A stretch of DNA of 64,000 bases from Cernens ardua (lineage in GTDB: Bacteria > Pseudomonadota > Gammaproteobacteria > Pseudomonadales > Halomonadaceae): contig NZ_JBPCZH010000005.1 in the NCBI RefSeq assembly GCF_051251085.1, positions 62,001 to 126,000 of the forward strand, written 5' to 3'. The translations under genes were made by a program, and so were the position numbers. This document shows positions 35,817 to 44,630 of the stretch, in pieces; position 1 is the first letter of the stretch, and every line of letters begins with the position of its first letter. The notes beneath the pieces are model-generated. The model did not search any database. It saw nothing but the letters and a program-made list of their open reading frames with translations, and was not told the origin of the DNA.

Positions 35817-36364
35817 ATGAGTAGCATCCTTCAGGTAATAAGAATTGTGATGAAAAAGCAGACGTGATGGCTGATGAAGTTTCGTATGCTTGCCAATGAG
35901 AAACTACGTTAGCAAACATACTCTCATTTTCCTAATGCAGACGACTGTTGTTCGTGACGGTTGTCTTTTCTTGAAACGATTCCTTATCTATACGCCTACA
36001 TTGCGACAAGGGATGTGCTATACATAGCTGCATGCTGATGATTCGAATGCATATGCAAGAGAGAAGAGGGCCTTCAGAGCGTGTAGGCCCATACAGATAT
36101 CATCTACATGAACGCAAAGTGGCTTTTGGACCTATCGAAAGCGCTTATATAGCCTTGATGCAATGGCAGACCACCTCGGTTATTATCCGCGCTCGTCAAT
36201 AGTGTGGTAAGGCGAAATGACAATGAGCGGGATATTCAACATAGTCTTTTGAGGTAATTGCCTCCCGTTTGAACGTTCCAATAGGGGCGTATGCGCCGCA
36301 CACTACAAGGGATAAATCCGGATGTTCTCTCCGGATGAGTACCGCCTTCCAAAAAAGGATACAG
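35817..36364. other. Non-coding region upstream of the GPH symporter gene
   Basis: No supported gene in about 550 bp. An inverted repeat ATCCGG/CCGGAT at 36316-36336 lies 30 bp before the ATG and could be an operator or leader hairpin. An in-frame upstream extension from 36269 has no ribosome site. Confidence 0.5.
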
Positions 36365-37738
36365 ATGAACAGCCAGCGACTGGGTATGATTGAAAAGATC
36401 GGTTATGGCATGGGGGATGCTGGCTGCAACATTGTGGGCGGCGCTGTTTTCCTGTTCCTGAATTATTATTACACCGATGTCTATGGACTAACGGCATCCT
36501 CTGTAGCCCTCGTTTGGCTGGGGGTCAGAGTACTTGAAGCCGTCTCCGATCCTGTCATTGGCATGTTGGCTGATCGAACGCATAGCCGTTGGGGTAAATT
36601 CAGGCCTTATATTCTATTCTTTGCATTTCCATACGCGGTGCTCTGTGTATTGATGTTCACAGTGCCTGCTGTTAGTTATAGCGGGAAGGTGATCTATGCC
36701 TTCGCGACCTATTTATTAATGTCAATTACCTATTCCTTCATCAATATTCCCTATACCTCGTTGGGAAGTGCCATCAGTTATGACCCGCAGGATCGTGTCG
36801 CCTGTCAATCCTACCGCTTCATGGGCGTGGGGGTGGCTACACTGATTCTGACGATCAGCCTGTTACCGATGGTGCAATGGTTGGGAAAGGGCGATCAGGC
36901 CATGGGGTATCACCGGGCTGTTTGCATCCTGACTTGCATCGGGTTCGTTTTGTTAGTGTCTTGTTTCGCACTGGTGAAAGAACGTGTGACTCCCGTCCAT
37001 TCAGATAAACATCATCGCTTGCGGGATGATTTAAAGCTGGTACTCAAGAATGATCAGTGGGTAAAGACGGTGTTGCTGACGTTTATCAATGTGCTTCCCG
37101 GTTTTATCCGCATGGCAGCTGCACTTTATTTTCTGAAATACGTCGTTAAAGCAGACGATACCTTCACGACGATATTCATGAGTATCGGTGTGGTGGGAAT
37201 GATTATCGGGAGTGCTCTTGCGAAACCCTTGAGTGATCGTTTCTGCAAATTGAACATCTTTTTCTGGATCAGTATTTTTCTGTTTGTCTGGTCGGCCGGG
37301 ATGTTTTTTATTGACCCTGAGCAGCGTCTTCTGCTGACAGTGGCATATTTTATTCTGAATCTGGTGCATCAGATTGCTCAGCCACTGGACTGGGCAATTA
37401 TGTCTGATGTGGATGATTACAGCGAATGGCGTTCGGGTAAACGCTTAACCGGGATTACCTTCGCTTGTAATTTTCTCGCATTGAAAATGGGGTTGGCGTT
37501 GTCGGGAACACTGGTGAGTTCTGTATTGGCCTGGAGCCATTATCACGCTGACCAGCCTGATCAGACCGCTACCACGCTGATCGTGATAAAGGTCGTATTT
37601 TTGGTATTGCCAGCCATTACCTATCTGATGACAGCAGGGTGTGTGAAGTTGTTGCGGGTTGATCGTGCAATGATGGATAGGGTGACGGAAGAGCTTTCCA
37701 AGCATAGGGAGAGGGGTAGGGAAGTGGTGGCGGGTTGA
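36365..37738 (+). CDS. GPH-family sugar:cation symporter
   Basis: Glycoside-pentoside-hexuronide cation symporter of 457 residues with about 12 helices, like MelB, GusB and YicJ. Family marks are EKIGYGMGDAGCNIVGG at the start, FLNYYYTDVYGL, DRTHSRWGKFRPYIL after helix 2 and DVDDYSEWRSGKRLTG between helices 10 and 11. AAAGGA precedes the ATG at 36365. It is monocistronic with no glycosidase gene beside it. Possible substrates are a glycoside, pentoside or melibiose-like sugar. Confidence 0.88.
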   Translation: MNSQRLGMIEKIGYGMGDAGCNIVGGAVFLFLNYYYTDVYGLTASSVALVWLGVRVLEAVSDPVIGMLADRTHSRWGKFRPYILFFAFPYAVLCVLMFTVPAVSYSGKVIYAFATYLLMSITYSFINIPYTSLGSAISYDPQDRVACQSYRFMGVGVATLILTISLLPMVQWLGKGDQAMGYHRAVCILTCIGFVLLVSCFALVKERVTPVHSDKHHRLRDDLKLVLKNDQWVKTVLLTFINVLPGFIRMAAALYFLKYVVKADDTFTTIFMSIGVVGMIIGSALAKPLSDRFCKLNIFFWISIFLFVWSAGMFFIDPEQRLLLTVAYFILNLVHQIAQPLDWAIMSDVDDYSEWRSGKRLTGITFACNFLALKMGLALSGTLVSSVLAWSHYHADQPDQTATTLIVIKVVFLVLPAITYLMTAGCVKLLRVDRAMMDRVTEELSKHRERGREVVAG

Positions 37739-37859
37739 GTTGGGGTGTTTTTGCCGACCTTGGAACTACCCTTCAAACTGATTGATAAGCGTCTTTTCCC
37801 GAAGATCTAGGTAAAAGTATAAAAAATACAATTAAAAAATATCCACTCAAGTGAATGCC

Positions 37860-38834
37860 ATGGAAGAGATAACGTCGAGTGATTTAAAAACCATCCTTCA
37901 CTCTAAACGCGCACAAATCTATTACCTTCAGCATTGTAGAGTGCTTGTTAATGGTGGGCGGGTTGAATATGTCACAGATGAAGGTGCCCGTTCTCTTTAC
38001 TGGAATATTCCAATTGCCAATACCACCTCTCTTTTGTTGGGTACAGGTACATCCATCACCCAAGCGGCTATGCGTGAATTAGCCAAGGCCGGAGTTCTGG
38101 TTGGTTTTTGTGGCGGGGGAGGAACGCCTCTTTTTTCAGCGACTGAAGTCGAAGTAGATGTTGCCTGGTTAACGCCACAAAGTGAATATCGGCCTACAGA
38201 GTATTTACAACGCTGGGTAAATTTTTGGTTTGAAGACCATTTGCGATTGGAAGCCGCTCGAACATTTCAATTAAAAAGATTAGATAATATCGAAGCTCGG
38301 TGGACGCACCGTGACCTGACTGATATGGGGTTCAATATCGATAAGGCCTTTCTGAAGCGTACTCTGGATATTCATCGTGAGGCGATCACCGCTGCACCCA
38401 ATACTACTGACCTATTGTTGTTTGAAGCTCGGTTAACCAAAACGTTATTCAAGCTTGCCGTTAATGCTGTGGGCTATGGTGAGTTCAAGAGAGCCAAACA
38501 TGGTAGCGGTGCGGATTCAGCCAATCGTTTTCTGGATCACGGCAATTATCTGGCTTATGGCCTTGCCGCTACTGCCACCTGGGTTTTGGGAATACCACAT
38601 GGCTTGGCTGTCCTTCATGGTAAAACAAGGCGCGGTGGACTGGTTTTTGATGTTGCTGATCTGGTCAAGGATGCGGTGATCCTGCCACTGGCGTTTATAT
38701 CTGCCATGAAAGGAGATGAAGAGCGCGAATTCCGGCAAGCTTGCATTGATCAGTTGACGCGTACGGAATCGCTGGATTTCATGATCGATACCTTGAAGGA
38801 GACATCCACGGCATTGGGGATACAAAAAGCATGA
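37860..38834 (+). CDS. cas1: CRISPR-associated Cas1, type I-F
   Basis: Integrase subunit of the spacer acquisition complex; 324 residues from ATG 37860 (a GTG at 37851 is also possible). Divalent-metal ligands are the Glu in LLFEARLTK and the His/Asp in LAVLHGKTRRGGLVFDVADLVKD. The length and N-terminal SSDLKTILHSKRAQIYYL are typical of I-F Cas1. It overlaps cas2-3 by 4 bp (ATGA). First gene of the locus; a TATAAA at 37818-37823 could be its -10 element. Confidence 0.96.
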   Translation: MEEITSSDLKTILHSKRAQIYYLQHCRVLVNGGRVEYVTDEGARSLYWNIPIANTTSLLLGTGTSITQAAMRELAKAGVLVGFCGGGGTPLFSATEVEVDVAWLTPQSEYRPTEYLQRWVNFWFEDHLRLEAARTFQLKRLDNIEARWTHRDLTDMGFNIDKAFLKRTLDIHREAITAAPNTTDLLLFEARLTKTLFKLAVNAVGYGEFKRAKHGSGADSANRFLDHGNYLAYGLAATATWVLGIPHGLAVLHGKTRRGGLVFDVADLVKDAVILPLAFISAMKGDEEREFRQACIDQLTRTESLDFMIDTLKETSTALGIQKA

Positions 38835-41800
38835 ATGTGCTCTTGATTTCCCAGTGTAATAAAAATGCGCTCAAAGAAACTCGTCGTATCCTGGACCAAT
38901 TTGCAGAGCGTTGTGGTGACAAAGTGTGGCAAACGGCCATTACATCCGAAGGTCTGACTACTCTACGCAAGTTATTACGTAAACGTGCGAGAAAAAATAC
39001 CGCTGTTGCCTGCCATTGGATAAAGGGAAGAAACCGCAGTGAGCTTTTGTGGATTGTCGGTAACGCAGCCCAGTTCAATGATAAGGGAACCGTACCCACC
39101 AATATGACACGCCGCAATATTGTGCGATCCGATGATGAAAATGATTGGCACAGTGGGCAGTTGATTCAATTGCTGACGACCTTGGCTGCTCTTTTTCATG
39201 ACATGGGGAAGGCGAGCAAAGCCTTCCAAAGCCGACTGCTGGGGCATCTTGAAGGACGTAATCTTTACCGTCATGAATGGGTGTCGTTACGTTTGTTTGA
39301 AGCCTTTGTTGGAACGGATGATGATGATAGTTGGCTGACCCGTCTTGAAAATCTGACGCCTGAAGATGACGAATGGATAACATTACTCAAGCGCGATGGT
39401 ATAGATAGCCTCAAAGAGCAGGATCTTTATCCATTTGCAAATTTACCGCCTTTGGCTGCAGCGATCGGATGGCTTATCTTGAGTCACCATCGTTTACCTG
39501 CCTTGCCTGTCAGGGATGATAATTTACAACAAAAATGGGTGGGTGCTCGTACTAGTCTGAATACAGGCAATATACCCGAACTTCCCATGGATATTTCTGC
39601 CGGATGGAATGAACGTGTTGAAGAAAAGCCTGGGAATGAAGTAATACCCTACTGGCAATTTCCTGATGGATTGCCCATGTTCATGGACGCTTGGCAAACC
39701 CGTGCGCGACGTGCAGCACGACAACTGAAGTCACTCCATCACCCCATATTACCGATGGCATCTCCTTATGTTATGCACCTTTCGCGTATGGCATTGATGC
39801 TGGCTGACCATCATTACTCAAGCCTGACGAATGAAGGGCGACTTCGTGGGCCGTGGTCGAGCCGCCTGTTCGCTAATACGGATTGTTATAAAGAGCGCTG
39901 TCAGTCATTGGATGAACACCTGCTGGGTGTTACCAGAACGGTGGGCGACATTGTACACCGTATGCCTGACATGGTTCGTAGCCTTCCGCGTATTGCGCGT
40001 CACAAGGGCTTTAGTCAGCGTAGCAAGGATTCTCGTTTCCGCTGGCAGGATAAAGCCTTCGATTTGGCTACAAGCTTGAGAAGCTGTAGTCATGATCATG
40101 GCTTTTTCGGTATCAACATGGCATCCACCGGTTGTGGGAAGACTATTGCCAATGGCCGGATTATGTATGCACTGAATGACCCTGAGATCGGGGCCCGTTT
40201 TTCAATAGCGTTAGGGCTGAGAACGCTGACATTACAAACCGGGCAAGCCTACCGAGACAAGCTGGGTCTTGATAGTGATGACATGGCTATTCGCGTGGGT
40301 GGGAGTGCTGTACGTTCATTGTATGAGCATGCTCAGTCCACATGGAATGGCTCTGAGTCGAGGGAGGCATTGCTTGATGAGCAAAGCCACGTACTTTTCG
40401 ATGGACAACTGGGTGAACATCCGCTGTTGTCACGAGCAGTGCGTGATCCAGATTCACGGTCGTTGTTAAGTGCCCCAGTTCTGGTTTGTACTATCGATCA
40501 TTTGATGCCTGCTACAGAGAGCCTGCGAGGAGGCTCTCAGATTGTGCCCATGCTGCGCTTGATGTCGAGCGATTTGATATTGGATGAGCCCGACGATTTT
40601 GGGCTTGAGGATATCCCCGGGCTCACACGCCTTGTGTATTGGGCAGGCATGCTCGGATCACGGATACTTTTATCGTCGGCAACTCTGCCCCCAACCATGC
40701 TACAAGGCTTGTTCTCGGCCTATCACGAGGGTAGAGCCGAGTATCAACGCCACAGGGGAGTCCCGGGTATTCCAGTCGCACCGTGCTGTGCGTGGTTTGA
40801 TGAGTATGGCTGTTCACAGGTGCAATGTGCAGATAGTGCGGCATTCACAAGTGCACATGACGCCTTCGCCCAAGAGCGCGCTGCCAGACTGCAAAAACAG
40901 GATGTCTTGCGTAGTGCGTATCTCGCCTCACTCGTATCGTCTTCTTCCCGCGCTAAAGATATTACTCATGCCTTGGGGCATGTATTACTGACGCAATCCA
41001 AAGCATTACATGACAACCATCATTCCATTGACCCTGTCAGTGGAAAGCGTGTTAGTTTCGGGTTGGTCAGAATGGCGAATATCGAACCTCTAGTGGATCT
41101 TGCACAGTGGTTATATCGATCAGAGCGCTTGAGCAATTTCCACATCCATCTCTGTGTTTACCATTCCCAATTTCCTCTATTACTCAGGTCTCGACTTGAA
41201 TCCACGCTTGATCATGTGCTGGATCGGCATGATGAATATGCTGTATTTGATTTCCCTGATATTCGCCAGCGCATTGATCAGTGCGATATGCAGGATCAAT
41301 TATTTATTGTATTGGGCTCTCCGGTAACAGAAGTAGGGCGTGATCATGATTATGACTGGGCGCTGGTTGAGCCTTCATCCATGCGTTCGATTATTCAGTT
41401 GGCGGGGCGTGTCAGGCGACATCGCCACACTGCAGTATCGACACCCAATATTGCGCTCTTGTCCACAAACATTCGGCACCTGAAAAAGTCAATGCCGGCT
41501 TTTTATCGCCCGGGGTTCGAATCGGAACCGTTATTGGCGTCATATCAGTTGGAGTCGCTGCTTAGAGAAGAAGAGTATACCTGTATAGATTCACGCCCCA
41601 GACTCATTCCTGCTGAGCCGTTAACCCCAACTCAGCGGCTGGCTGATCTGGAACATTCGCAATTGGGGCAGTTAATGATTGAAGGATACAAGGTAGAAAC
41701 GACAGGAAGACAGCGGAAACGAAGAGGTGAGCCAAAGCGGAAGCGTTTGGGGGCTTACCTTTTCTTTAGACCGGCAAGTTTGACACTTTCTGCCTTGGCC

Positions 41801-42154
41801 ACTCAGCAGCAACCCTTCCGCCGGGATGATCTGGCAGAAGACGAGTTTGTATTGTTACCCGATGAGGACGAAGAAAATTACTCTTTTCTACGCATTAATT
41901 ATTGTTCTGGGAAAGCAGAGCCGATTCATGCCGAGAGTCAATTTACCCGTATTTCCGATGAGTCCTTGAAACATCCTGACATCACCCCCTGGAACGAAAC
42001 CGATTATATGGATGCCCTTGAAGATCAGGCCTCTGCTATGGGGATGTCTCTCTTGCAATGTGCTTCACGCTTTGGACGGATAAGCCTGAAGAGTGAATAT
42101 GCCCGACATGGATGGTACTTCCACCCAGCGTTGGGGTTTGTTGGCAATAAGTGA
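38831..42154 (+). CDS. cas3: Cas2-Cas3 fusion, type I-F helicase-nuclease
   Basis: Fusion of 1107 residues diagnostic of type I-F. The N-terminal 95 residues are Cas2 (MNVLLISQCNKNALKETRRI), the integration partner of Cas1. Then an HD nuclease begins with TLAALFHDMGKASKAFQ (HD at 123-124) with further histidines in ILSHHRLP and LADHHYSS. The superfamily 2 helicase has Walker A STGCGKT near residue 435, the DExx box as LILDEPDDF near 583, and motif VI QLAGRVRRHRH. It degrades DNA marked by the Csy complex and joins Cas1 in acquisition. No frameshift or active-site loss is seen. Confidence 0.96.
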   Translation: MNVLLISQCNKNALKETRRILDQFAERCGDKVWQTAITSEGLTTLRKLLRKRARKNTAVACHWIKGRNRSELLWIVGNAAQFNDKGTVPTNMTRRNIVRSDDENDWHSGQLIQLLTTLAALFHDMGKASKAFQSRLLGHLEGRNLYRHEWVSLRLFEAFVGTDDDDSWLTRLENLTPEDDEWITLLKRDGIDSLKEQDLYPFANLPPLAAAIGWLILSHHRLPALPVRDDNLQQKWVGARTSLNTGNIPELPMDISAGWNERVEEKPGNEVIPYWQFPDGLPMFMDAWQTRARRAARQLKSLHHPILPMASPYVMHLSRMALMLADHHYSSLTNEGRLRGPWSSRLFANTDCYKERCQSLDEHLLGVTRTVGDIVHRMPDMVRSLPRIARHKGFSQRSKDSRFRWQDKAFDLATSLRSCSHDHGFFGINMASTGCGKTIANGRIMYALNDPEIGARFSIALGLRTLTLQTGQAYRDKLGLDSDDMAIRVGGSAVRSLYEHAQSTWNGSESREALLDEQSHVLFDGQLGEHPLLSRAVRDPDSRSLLSAPVLVCTIDHLMPATESLRGGSQIVPMLRLMSSDLILDEPDDFGLEDIPGLTRLVYWAGMLGSRILLSSATLPPTMLQGLFSAYHEGRAEYQRHRGVPGIPVAPCCAWFDEYGCSQVQCADSAAFTSAHDAFAQERAARLQKQDVLRSAYLASLVSSSSRAKDITHALGHVLLTQSKALHDNHHSIDPVSGKRVSFGLVRMANIEPLVDLAQWLYRSERLSNFHIHLCVYHSQFPLLLRSRLESTLDHVLDRHDEYAVFDFPDIRQRIDQCDMQDQLFIVLGSPVTEVGRDHDYDWALVEPSSMRSIIQLAGRVRRHRHTAVSTPNIALLSTNIRHLKKSMPAFYRPGFESEPLLASYQLESLLREEEYTCIDSRPRLIPAEPLTPTQRLADLEHSQLGQLMIEGYKVETTGRQRKRRGEPKRKRLGAYLFFRPASLTLSALATQQQPFRRDDLAEDEFVLLPDEDEENYSFLRINYCSGKAEPIHAESQFTRISDESLKHPDITPWNETDYMDALEDQASAMGMSLLQCASRFGRISLKSEYARHGWYFHPALGFVGNK

Positions 42155-42155
42155 A

Positions 42156-42257
42156 AAGCCGACCATAGGGCCGGCTTGAGAGGGCTACCTGTGCGGTAGC
42201 GGATGAGGGTTTACCCTTAAGAACATATATTTCTAAGCAACCTATACGGTTGAATGG
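42156..42257 (-). ncRNA. Degenerate repeat-spacer-repeat unit; candidate CreR/CreA-like crRNA-type regulator
   Basis: Antisense in the cas2-3/csy1 gap. Pseudo-repeat 1 (42257-42230) has stem CAACC/GGTTG around loop GTATA, followed by CTTAGAAA, exactly the 3' handle of the array repeat. Then a 25-nt pseudo-spacer (42229-42205, beginning TATATGTTCTTAAGGG). Pseudo-repeat 2 (42204-42177) has stem CTACC/GGTAG around GCACA, the same loop as the array repeat. Both stems differ from the array stem CTGCC/GGCAG by paired compensatory changes, which argues for selection for Csy4 cleavage. A 9-bp hairpin (AAGCCGGCC, four-base loop, GGTCGGCTT) with four T ends the unit at 42156-42177. Known CreR/CreA RNAs are degenerate mini-arrays of this kind that guide the effector to repress cas or toxin promoters; the function here is inferred. 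Confidence 0.7.
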
Positions 42258-42285
42258 ACATGGCAAAAAGATTCCAGGAGATGTT

Positions 42286-43629
42286 ATGCCCGAACCTGCC
42301 CCACCTTCATCATTGCGTGAAGCCATCGAAGGCTTCATCCATGAGCGTTTTTCAGCCAAGGCGGAAAAGCTATCCCCTGATGATCCCCAATATCTGAAAC
42401 TTCAACAGCAATATGAGCCTCAAGCCTGGCTGGCAGACGCTGCCAAGCGTGTATCTCAATTGCAGGTCGTAACACATTCGCTAAAAGCCATTCATTCTGA
42501 TGCCAAGGGGACCAACCTCTATGTTGATCCATCGGTATTGGATCAGGCCGGATTAGTGGGGAGTCATTGCCTTCCATCTAACTTCGGTGCAGATGTTGTG
42601 GGAGACGCAAAAGTACTTTATGTGTACAAGTTTCTCAAAACTGTTTGGGAAGAGAAAAGTCTATTGGAACGAGCGCTGGAAAACGATGAAGAATTGATTC
42701 AAGCGCTCAGTCATGATTCCGATCAAGCCAGTGAGTGGGTTAAGTCATTCGCCGGTATCATGGATGCGAAAAGGATTAAAAGCTCCCACACGAAAGGGAA
42801 ACAGATGTATTGGCTGGTGGGGGATGAACCCACCAATGATCAGGAATATCGGATATTGGCTCCTCTTTATTCGACCGCTTTAATTCATTCTGTACACGCC
42901 AATATTAGTGAATCACGTTTCGGCGAAGATGCAAAAAACGGTAGAAAAGCGCGTAAGGATGGCAAATATTTTGATGGAAGCTATACGGATTATCCGCGTT
43001 TGGCTCTTCAGAAACTGGGTGGAGCTAACCCGCAAAATGTATCTCAATTAAATAGTGAACGCGGAGGGCAAAACTATCTATTGGCTTCCCTTCCTCCTGA
43101 ATGGCAATCCCGCCATGTGTATGCCCCCATGCGTGATGCCTTTCAAAGTTTTGGTAGACGCCCCATGGTGTGGCGGGCATTGAATGAACTGGTGCGCCTT
43201 CTGGAGCGCGCGACTATCAGCAATATGCATATTCGTGATGCTCGCGATGATTGGGTTGCCATATTGGTGGATGAACTGATGTTATTCACTTTTGACATTC
43301 ATGGGCTGGCACCGGGTTGGAGCAATGATGAAAAATGTGAATTGGTACCCGCTGAACAATATTGGCTGGATCCCGGGCGTGCTCTGCATGATGTGGAATT
43401 CAGAGAAGCCCGGAATCAGTCCGACTGGCATTCCAAGGTAAGTTTACGTGCGGCCAATTGGTTGAATGAACGAATGAACAAGTTGAGCTCGCTTGGTTTC
43501 GGCGATGCAGAGCATAAGCATTGGAGTAAGGAGTTTTCTCACATTATCACCGCTTTCCGGCGTCAACTTGATGATCTGGAGGAAGTATTGATCACTGAGG
43601 AAGAGGAGCTGGACGATGTTCAAGATTGA
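42286..43629 (+). CDS. csy1: Csy1 (Cas8f), type I-F effector large subunit
   Basis: Large subunit of the Csy surveillance complex, 447 residues; it recognises the PAM with Csy2 and caps the 5' handle of the crRNA. Typical features are the N-terminal helix SSLREAIEGFIHERF, the central KRIKSSHTKGKQMYW and LIHSVHANISESRFGEDAK, and the C-terminal HWSKEFSHIITAFRRQLDDLEEVL. ATG 42286 has CCAGGAG upstream; a TTG at 42250 lies before it and inside the antisense repeat unit. It overlaps csy2 by 14 bp. Confidence 0.93.
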   Translation: MPEPAPPSSLREAIEGFIHERFSAKAEKLSPDDPQYLKLQQQYEPQAWLADAAKRVSQLQVVTHSLKAIHSDAKGTNLYVDPSVLDQAGLVGSHCLPSNFGADVVGDAKVLYVYKFLKTVWEEKSLLERALENDEELIQALSHDSDQASEWVKSFAGIMDAKRIKSSHTKGKQMYWLVGDEPTNDQEYRILAPLYSTALIHSVHANISESRFGEDAKNGRKARKDGKYFDGSYTDYPRLALQKLGGANPQNVSQLNSERGGQNYLLASLPPEWQSRHVYAPMRDAFQSFGRRPMVWRALNELVRLLERATISNMHIRDARDDWVAILVDELMLFTFDIHGLAPGWSNDEKCELVPAEQYWLDPGRALHDVEFREARNQSDWHSKVSLRAANWLNERMNKLSSLGFGDAEHKHWSKEFSHIITAFRRQLDDLEEVLITEEEELDDVQD

Positions 43630-44590
43630 TCACTTATTGGTACTCCCCAGGCTCTACATCCAAAACGCTAATATCATATCGAGCCCTATGACGTGGGGCT
43701 TCCCTGCCATGAGTGCCTTTGTGGGTTTTATGCACGCGTTGGAGAGAAAGCTACCGGATGATATTGGCCTTGTCTTTAATGAAATTGGTGTGGTTTGCCA
43801 CCGTATCGAACCACAAGTGACCACTGGCACTTTTGTGAAAGGGTTCCATCTTACACGCAACCCAGTTGATAAATCGGGGAACGCCTCCGCTATCGTTGAG
43901 GAAGGGCGGGCTCATCTTTGTATCTCCCTATTGATTAGTGTTGGAGCGCAGGAGGGGAGCGATGACCTTCGCTTGGAAGAACGGCGCCAACAACTTGCCG
44001 ACCAGATTCATGAGTTGGTTCAGGGAATGCGTATTGCAGGGGGAAGCGTCCTGCCGGTAGCGAATCCGAAAAGTAAACGATCTCGCCCAAAATTGGTTAG
44101 TTTTGACAGTGACGAATACGAAAAACGAGCACATGCGTGGCGCGTTCTCAAGCGCCAATTATTACCGGGATTCGCTTTGGTACTACGTGATGATGCGCTG
44201 CAACAACATACGGCAGCTCTCAAGTTGGAAAAGAGCTCAGCCACAGCGCTGGATGCCTGGTTGGATTTGTCTCGGTTGAACCATGAATGCCAGCGGGTAA
44301 GCGTGGAGACTGATGACGGGGATACGCGGGAACGGATTGAATGGACGGTTCGTAGGCCATTTGGCGGATGGTTAGTGCCGATTCCTGTTGGCTATGGTGC
44401 GATTTCGCCGCTCTATGGTCCGGGTGAGGTCGATAAGGCTCGCGATAACAGTACGTCTTTTCAGTTTGTTGAAACACTTCATTCCATTGGTGAGTGGGTA
44501 AGTCCTCATCGAATAAAAGATCCGTCCCAACTTCTTTGGTTTGTCGAGAACGAATTGGATCGCGGTATTTATCGCTTAAACAATACATAG
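43616..44590 (+). CDS. csy2: Csy2 (Cas5f), type I-F effector subunit
   Basis: Second subunit of the Csy complex, 324 residues, RAMP fold; pairs with Csy1 at the crRNA 5' end. The start HLLVLPRLYIQNANIISSPMTWGFPAMSAFVGFMHAL (read as its parts LVLPRLYIQNAN and WGFPAMSAFVGF) is the family signature, and PFGGWLVPIPVGYGAISPLY near the C-terminus is also conserved. GAGGAG precedes the ATG inside the end of csy1, so the two are translationally coupled. Confidence 0.93.
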   Translation: MFKIDHLLVLPRLYIQNANIISSPMTWGFPAMSAFVGFMHALERKLPDDIGLVFNEIGVVCHRIEPQVTTGTFVKGFHLTRNPVDKSGNASAIVEEGRAHLCISLLISVGAQEGSDDLRLEERRQQLADQIHELVQGMRIAGGSVLPVANPKSKRSRPKLVSFDSDEYEKRAHAWRVLKRQLLPGFALVLRDDALQQHTAALKLEKSSATALDAWLDLSRLNHECQRVSVETDDGDTRERIEWTVRRPFGGWLVPIPVGYGAISPLYGPGEVDKARDNSTSFQFVETLHSIGEWVSPHRIKDPSQLLWFVENELDRGIYRLNNT

Positions 44591-44630
44591 TCTGACGCAC
44601 TTAATTGATTTACTTCCAGGGGAATAACCT

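Noticed and set aside
42181..42200. Initial reading of the GCTACC/GGTAGC hairpin as an ordinary attenuator of csy1
   Set aside because: Read on the other strand it has the repeat loop GCACA and a covarying stem, and a matching handle and second hairpin lie beside it, so a pseudo-repeat explains it better.
42250..42285. Upstream start of csy1 at TTG 42250
   Set aside because: It lies inside the antisense pseudo-repeat; ATG 42286 has a proper ribosome site.
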